Shown one piece after another: positions 59,731-64,000 of a stretch of 64,000 nt of DNA. The DNA lies in contig QUOL01000027.1 in NCBI GenBank assembly GCA_009761415.1, positions 124,001 through 188,000 of the forward strand. Direction: 5' to 3'. The translations under genes and the position numbers were made by a program. The stretch is from Sarcomyxa edulis. Lineage: Eukaryota; Basidiomycota; Agaricomycetes; Agaricales; Mycenaceae. The notes below the pieces were generated by a model. The model worked only from the letters and a program-made list of their open reading frames with translations, was not told the origin of the DNA and searched no databases. Position 1 is the first letter of the stretch, and every line of letters begins with the position of its first letter.

Positions 59731-60324
59731 TCACCGTGAACTCATGCTTCCCACCCTCGAACTCGAGGCCTTGGCTTTCCACACCTCCTGTCTACTCTGC
59801 AAACCTCGGAGCAGTTTGAACAGGACCTGCCTCACATCAGGCATGAATATCGCCAATGTCTCCGGCGTGGGATCTTCCGCTAAACACTGCTCCAGCACTG
59901 CACGAAGTTCCGTTGGTACGGAATGGATGTCACTGTGAGTTATAGTCAGTAAGGTAAGCCTGGTACGAGTCTGTCCAAGTGACGAACCTAAGATTGATCT
60001 GGTTAAGAGCAAAAGCTTGTATCGTGTTATTGAATTCTGTGCCTATGCGAACGTAGACGTCGCTAACTTCCGTTTCGGTTGCCTGCCCGAGACTCCATTG
60101 TTTAAGGATTTCTTGGAGCTGTTTGGTCGAGGTAAGGAGGCTCCGAACGGCTTTTGGCACGTCTCCTTGAATTACACTTTGCTGAAGGGAAATGATCACA
60201 TGAGTGAGATAGCGTACTTGTATAGTGAAGTGAAACTAACCGAGGAAGACGATTGTCGGCTTCCAATGCTACTTTCACTCTCGTAGCTGGAAGCTGAAGT
60301 CCGCGACTGGGTTTGTGGATGCAT
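59731..60324 (-). CDS. Bud6/Aip3 N-terminal-domain-like protein (short)
   Basis: The spliced product starts MHPQTQSRTSASSYESESSI and reads QSVIQGDVPKAVRSLLTSTK, QLQEILKQWSLGQATETEVS, DVYVRIGTEFNNTIQAFALN, then after an intron (about 59935-59989) DIHSVPTELRAVLEQCLAED and PTPETLAIFMPDVRQVLFKL. This pattern resembles the N-terminal region of Bud6/Aip3, an actin- and formin-binding polarity factor. Full-length Bud6 is several times longer with a C-terminal coiled-coil domain, which is absent here. The last codons (ATGAGTTCACGG then TGAGAC) contain a plausible 5' splice site, so one or more further exons may follow, but the space before the GATA gene is under 0.9 kb. The family call is tentative. 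Confidence 0.5.
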
Positions 60325-60882
60325 CGTCGCAGTAACAAGTGAGGAAGAAATCGGGTTGCAACTTGGCGGAACCAGTAGAAGAATATTTATATGACGACGA
60401 ATAATTCTGCGGACCTGTGGGATGTTACTATAAGAAATAGAAGAGATATCTAGAGCAGGTACGTACGGATAAAGTGATCTGGGATCACTGCATAGTATAA
60501 TGTACGCAGTGCAGCTGCTGTGGGACCTGTGTCAGTACTGCCAGTGGTGGTTGGGCTGTGAGCTGCGCCAGTGCGCCAACCTTCTTTGAGAAAGTTCGAA
60601 CGTGAGTTCATCGATGCAACATCTCACCATCTCACCAACATACCAATCATTTACGAACCAACTACGAATCCGAATGACTGCTGTAAGCTGCTACTCTTGA
60701 TCTGATCAATATATCTGACTGGACTTGTATGTTTCATAGTAAGACATCAAACAATCGTGAAACATGCCTCTGCCACTAATGGTGATAGATTTTCTTACAT
60801 CGGTGGGCATCATACAGGGATCCACTATACAGTACAGGTAATCACATCACATCGCAGTACCGAATTAACGGGCAGTGCTTTC
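60325..60882. other. Intergenic, left flank of transposon
   Basis: This 558-bp stretch is 5' of the Bud6-like gene. A 68-codon plus-strand frame (60757-60963) runs into the transposon and has no features. Nothing else is recognised. Confidence 0.35.
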
Positions 60883-60890
60883 CTGGAATG

Positions 60891-60901
60891 TAGTGTTGCC
60901 G
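60891..60901 (+). repeat. Left terminal inverted repeat of hAT-like element
   Basis: TAGTGTTGCCG is the perfect 11-bp core and pairs with 61588-61598. The C/T-A-G-T-G-T-T-G-C form resembles hAT termini. Confidence 0.8.
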
Positions 60902-61587
60902 CGAGTCGAATTGAAGCGAAGCGAGTTAGAAAACTCGTTGCAACTCGAATTTCCGAGTTGTAACGAAGTGAGTTCCCGAGTAGCTCGCGAGTTGGAGCCA
61001 AATTTGGACAGGCTCTCAGCCAATGAGGAGCTAGAGATCAAGGCCGAGAACTAAGAGACTTTGACAGAGACAGCTTGCTCGAATACATTATTCTGTTATC
61101 TACAGATATTTTTCACCAAGTTCTTTGGTTCCTCATACTTTCTAGCTCCCAAAAATTCCTCTGTACCACCTCCCTTCAATACCGAGACAGTTGGTGTGCC
61201 TGAGCCGAAATTTTTTGGGTCTGAGTCCCAGGGCATCTAGTGTTCGTCGAAATTCTGAGTGTGTGTGGTGATGTATGGAGGCCCGTAGGTTACAAAATCT
61301 CATATGAAGCCTAAGATTTGAATTTAGCGATGTACCGAAGACGAGGGCTTCACCGGACCCTACGAGGATGCACCAAGGCAGCACCAAGGACGCGTCGAGA
61401 AAGGTCGAGAATAGCCGACAGTCACGCGACAGTCCGAGATAGGCAGTTTACATCAGCAAAATACTGCATTTAGGCAAATGGTCGAGTTGACTCGATAACT
61501 CGTGAGTTCAACTCGCTTCACTTCGAACAAACGAGTTGGCCTTTTTTCGAACTGAAGCGAGTTCACCTCGAGGTCAACTCGCCTCGA

Positions 61588-61598
61588 CGGCAACACTA
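61588..61598 (-). repeat. Right terminal inverted repeat of hAT-like element
   Basis: CGGCAACACTA is the exact reverse complement of the left end at 60891-60901. Confidence 0.8.
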
Positions 61599-61606
61599 CT
61601 GGAATG

Positions 61607-62853
61607 CTTGCATCGATCGCAGACATACGACTATGCACGCCCCCGGAGATCTTGTCATGTCGTTCGTGATCATCCTGAATCGACATTGCCGCCATCCCCG
61701 GAAGTCGACTGACTATCGCTCCTGCTCCAATTCCGAGGTCTTTGGTCTGCGTTGTGACCTGCCCACCCAAGTCTCTTAATCTGATCAAACCTCTACTGCG
61801 TGCACCACCATACCACTGATTTTCTGGCGCCTTGGTCAATGACTGCAGACCAGAACACGACAGGAAGGCAAAGAGACACGCACTGGCAATGAACGCCTGC
61901 TGGAAATTCCACCAGGGGAGCTGTGCACTTGCGGTGCTCTAGGTTTTGGTCCTCCTCGGATGGACCGATGACAAGTAGGGCATGTACCTCCGAACTTTGC
62001 CTCGGTCAAGCATTACACTTATATCTTGCGTCCGGTCTTGTAAACCTGTACGATCGGTCCACACGAAGTCCTCCGAGTCGCAGAAGGTCATCTTACCATT
62101 CGATCCGTCGACTCGGAACATCGCACCGTGCGGATCCGAGCGTAGCCCATTGCATGGGCACGGAACGTTACTGTACCCTGCCTACGAGATGGATGAAGAT
62201 TCGGAAGCGATAAACGCCACAGCGAAAACATGAGGATTCGTCACGGTTCGAAGCTACGGTTTCATAAGCACGAGCTTTGCGCAATGTTTACGGACACTGG
62301 ACAACCTTGAACACATAGGTGAGTTTCGACCTGGTAAATCAAGAAAGAAAGCGTACCTTTTGCTTTGGTGGACTTCCTTGGTTGCTCGAGATATTCCAAC
62401 GACCCTTTTTTGCATCGCATGGGTCAAGAATCATCGTTGTTTTCCTGACACTCGTACGTTAGGGGTAATTGATATTCATGACTCTATTCCGACTCGAAGG
62501 CATAGGCGCAGGCGGCGAATTGACGTTAACGCCCGTCAGGCCTTCAGACATTGTAATTGTGGTATACGGCCTTGTCCCCCTGTGTGCCAATGTTGAGTCT
62601 TCGATGATCATTCATGAAGAATTTGATAAACGCCCATCCGTGTATGTTCAAGATCATCATGATCATTGCACACACCCGATCGACCTATCCTATGGACACG
62701 CTGTCCGTCTGTGGCGAATAAACGAAGCAGGCTGTAAGCAACGCGCAATCGGAATCGGAATACAGATCAATGGTCCTCGGACATGAAGGGAGAAAACGAA
62801 CGATGGGTGTAGCACAACTTGCGTTGTTTCTCTGATCTTGTGACTTTCTTTGT
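61607..62853. other. Right flank of transposon, possible interrupted gene
   Basis: On the minus strand an open stretch from about 61920 to the transposon reads FQQAFIASACLFAFLSCSGL (signal-like hydrophobic run), then PENQWYGGARSRGLIRLRDL and GGQVTTQTKDLGIGAGAIVS. It runs into the right target duplication. This could be a small secreted-protein gene that the transposon entered, but no start or homology supports it. Plus-strand frames at 61923-62213 and 62469-62786 are equally unsupported. Confidence 0.25.
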
Positions 62854-63553
62854 TCATTGAGTTAGAAGTAGAGTTATAAGATCCCTCGGTGCCGAGCGAA
62901 TTTGGAGGGCTGCTATACATGAGAGATGAGAGCCGTCACGGTCAAATTTCTCGCTGAACGGGTCGGCATCGTTGGTCTGTTTTCTCCTTGAATGATGATT
63001 GTTCCAAGACAGACACAGGGGAACGCCGCATGTGCACCTGACAAGGACATTTCCAGACGTTGATTGACCGAACAGGGAGGAAACATAATCACTGCGACAC
63101 TGGTGTGCGAAGACCAACCTCGTCCGCCGGTCGTACTTTCGTAAGATGTTCGAGATGGGCGTCCGCATCCGCGTTATTGTATGAATCAATGATGTCCCTA
63201 TGTACCATTGTACCATATCATATATCGGGAAATCATCATCTTGACAGCGATCGCCGGCTGCACCGAAGCGCTCTGGGTATGAAGGCTTGTTGTCCTTGGA
63301 TGAATAGGTGGACTGCACAGGAGGGTATATCAAATGAATCCTCTGATCGACGAGGATGATACGAGTTGATGGAGGGATGGTGAGAAGTCCTTTCGTCTGG
63401 AGGGTCGCAGTCTTGACCTGTAGCGATTGAACCGGTATCTCGGGAGGAGTCTAACGCACTGGAAAAAAACGCACCTACAATGGAATCGAGGATATTCTGG
63501 ACATTGTTGAGCGAGAGAGGCCAATAAGGAATCGCATCCTTATTGTCTGACAT
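62854..63553 (-). CDS. Hypothetical small gene, exon structure unresolved
   Basis: I do not recognise this product. A start at 63551-63553 gives MSDNKDAIPYWPLSLNNVQN followed by ILDSI and a GTAGGTGCG donor. The likely continuation from 63416 or so reads GLLTIPPSTRIILVDQRIHL, IYPPVQSTYSSKDNKPSYPE and DDDFPIYDMVQWYI. Downstream frames (HTITRMRTPISNILRK, or in another frame DAHLEHLTKVRPADE) show that at least one more intron is present. The gene lies 167 bp downstream of the ribosomal protein eL37 stop codon, on the same strand. Confidence 0.3.
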
Positions 63554-63720
63554 CGGATCTTGGATTGAAGGTCTGCAATTGACGAAAAGAAGGGTAGTGA
63601 TGCGCTAACGGATGTCTTGCAAAAAGATATGGAATGTATGAGGCCTGCATAACATAGGACATGTATTTGCATGTAGTGAAGAGAGGAATACAGAGACAAA
63701 AAATGACGGATATGAAGCGA

Positions 63721-63957
63721 TCAAGCCTCTGTCTTTGTGGCTCTCTTCGTCGCTGCGGTTCCCTCGCTGCAATGAAGTCTGAGTGAATGTTCGCAGATGA
63801 GAAACAGATATGACATACCGGAAACCGTTTTTGAACCGCCTCGATACATCCTTCAAGTGACGCATCCTTCCAGTTCCAGTAGTCTTTCTGCGCTTTGCCT
63901 TCTGCCCCCATTCGAAACTGCGTAGTTTAGCTGCAGGGTAACCGCACTGTGCGCATG
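63721..63957 (-). CDS. RPL37: 60S ribosomal protein eL37, 3' exons (5' part outside window)
   Basis: Exon 63957-63819 encodes [20 protein letters not shown] and [25 protein letters not shown] split at Arg. After an intron (63818-63767) the last exon 63766-63721 gives [14 protein letters not shown]. This is the highly conserved C-terminal two-thirds of eL37, including the second CxxC of its zinc site. The 5' exon or exons with the start codon and first CxxC lie beyond position 64000. The sequence 63958-64000 is intron, with a CTGAC-type branch point. Confidence 0.93.
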
Positions 63958-64000
63958 CTATACAACGCCGCTGGTCAGTTTGTGCCATGGCAGGATCAAT

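Larger units (their letters stand above)
60883..61606. mobile_element. Non-autonomous hAT-like DNA transposon with 8-bp target duplication
   Basis: The element spans 60891-61598 (708 bp). Its ends are inverted repeats: TAGTGTTGCCG at the left and its exact complement CGGCAACACTA at the right. The match continues imperfectly, with (G)CGAG and GCGAGTT strings on both sides. It is flanked by an exact 8-bp direct repeat CTGGAATG (60883-60890 and 61599-61606), the target-site length made by hAT transposases. The subterminal 100 bp on each side carry many copies of CGAGTT/AACTCG in both orientations, typical of transposase-binding arrays. No transposase is encoded; the longest internal frame is about 80 codons. 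It was therefore moved in trans by another element. Confidence 0.85.

Noticed and set aside
1..64000. CRISPR arrays, prokaryotic operons, viral genes
   Set aside because: No regularly spaced repeats and no such coding were found; the gene structure is that of an intron-rich fungal nuclear genome.

Overview
The window is nuclear DNA of a basidiomycete fungus, most likely an Agaricomycete. Genes are packed on both strands and broken by many short introns of about 45-65 nt with GT(A/G)NGT donors. The gene set includes a FunK1-type kinase, a two-finger SreA/Fep1/Urbs1-type GATA factor, a Ubc6-type E2, Opi1, CWC27, HAUS6 and GH76 genes. No genus or species can be assigned from the sequence alone.

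Left part (1-16.8 kb): 3' end of an atypical kinase gene (subfamily A), an amino-acid permease, an acid-ceramidase/NAAA-like amidase with a possible frameshift, the spliceosomal cyclophilin CWC27, the membrane-anchored E2 UBC6, thymidylate kinase CDC8, a decayed rvt-type reverse transcriptase, and an Opi1-like repressor of phospholipid synthesis.

Middle (17-28 kb): two paralogous proteins, each with two tandem domains resembling pterin-4a-carbinolamine dehydratase (PCD). They flank a divergent FunK1 kinase, a complete subfamily-A kinase and an NTF2-domain (Mex67-like) protein. At 28.4-36.1 kb come a coiled-coil protein, a VPS9-domain Rab GEF (16 bp between their divergent start codons) and a HAUS6-like augmin subunit.

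Accessory block (36.1-46.6 kb): a head-to-head gene pair has been duplicated. Each unit has a minus-strand gene B (kinase-like, catalytic residues lost) and a plus-strand gene C (kinase residues kept). The order is B1(-) C1(+) B2(-, truncated) C2(+). A, B and C share one four-exon design: variable N-terminal module, conserved linker module, kinase N-lobe, then a very short kinase C-lobe. A 29-bp module bounded by GTCAC...GTGAC lies upstream of C1 and C2, and a third copy lies at 36.2 kb. I could not match this family to a named system. It is the best candidate in the window for something undescribed.

Right part (46.7-64 kb): a secreted GH76 alpha-1,6-mannanase, a DH-PH-FYVE RhoGEF, about 2.9 kb without a convincing gene, a GATA factor of the iron-regulator type with unusually long introns inside both fingers, a short Bud6/Aip3 N-terminal-like gene, a 708-bp non-autonomous hAT-like transposon with an 8-bp target duplication, and the 3' exons of ribosomal protein eL37.

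Exon boundaries were read by eye from splice motifs and frame continuity. Start codons and small exons in multi-intron genes may be off.
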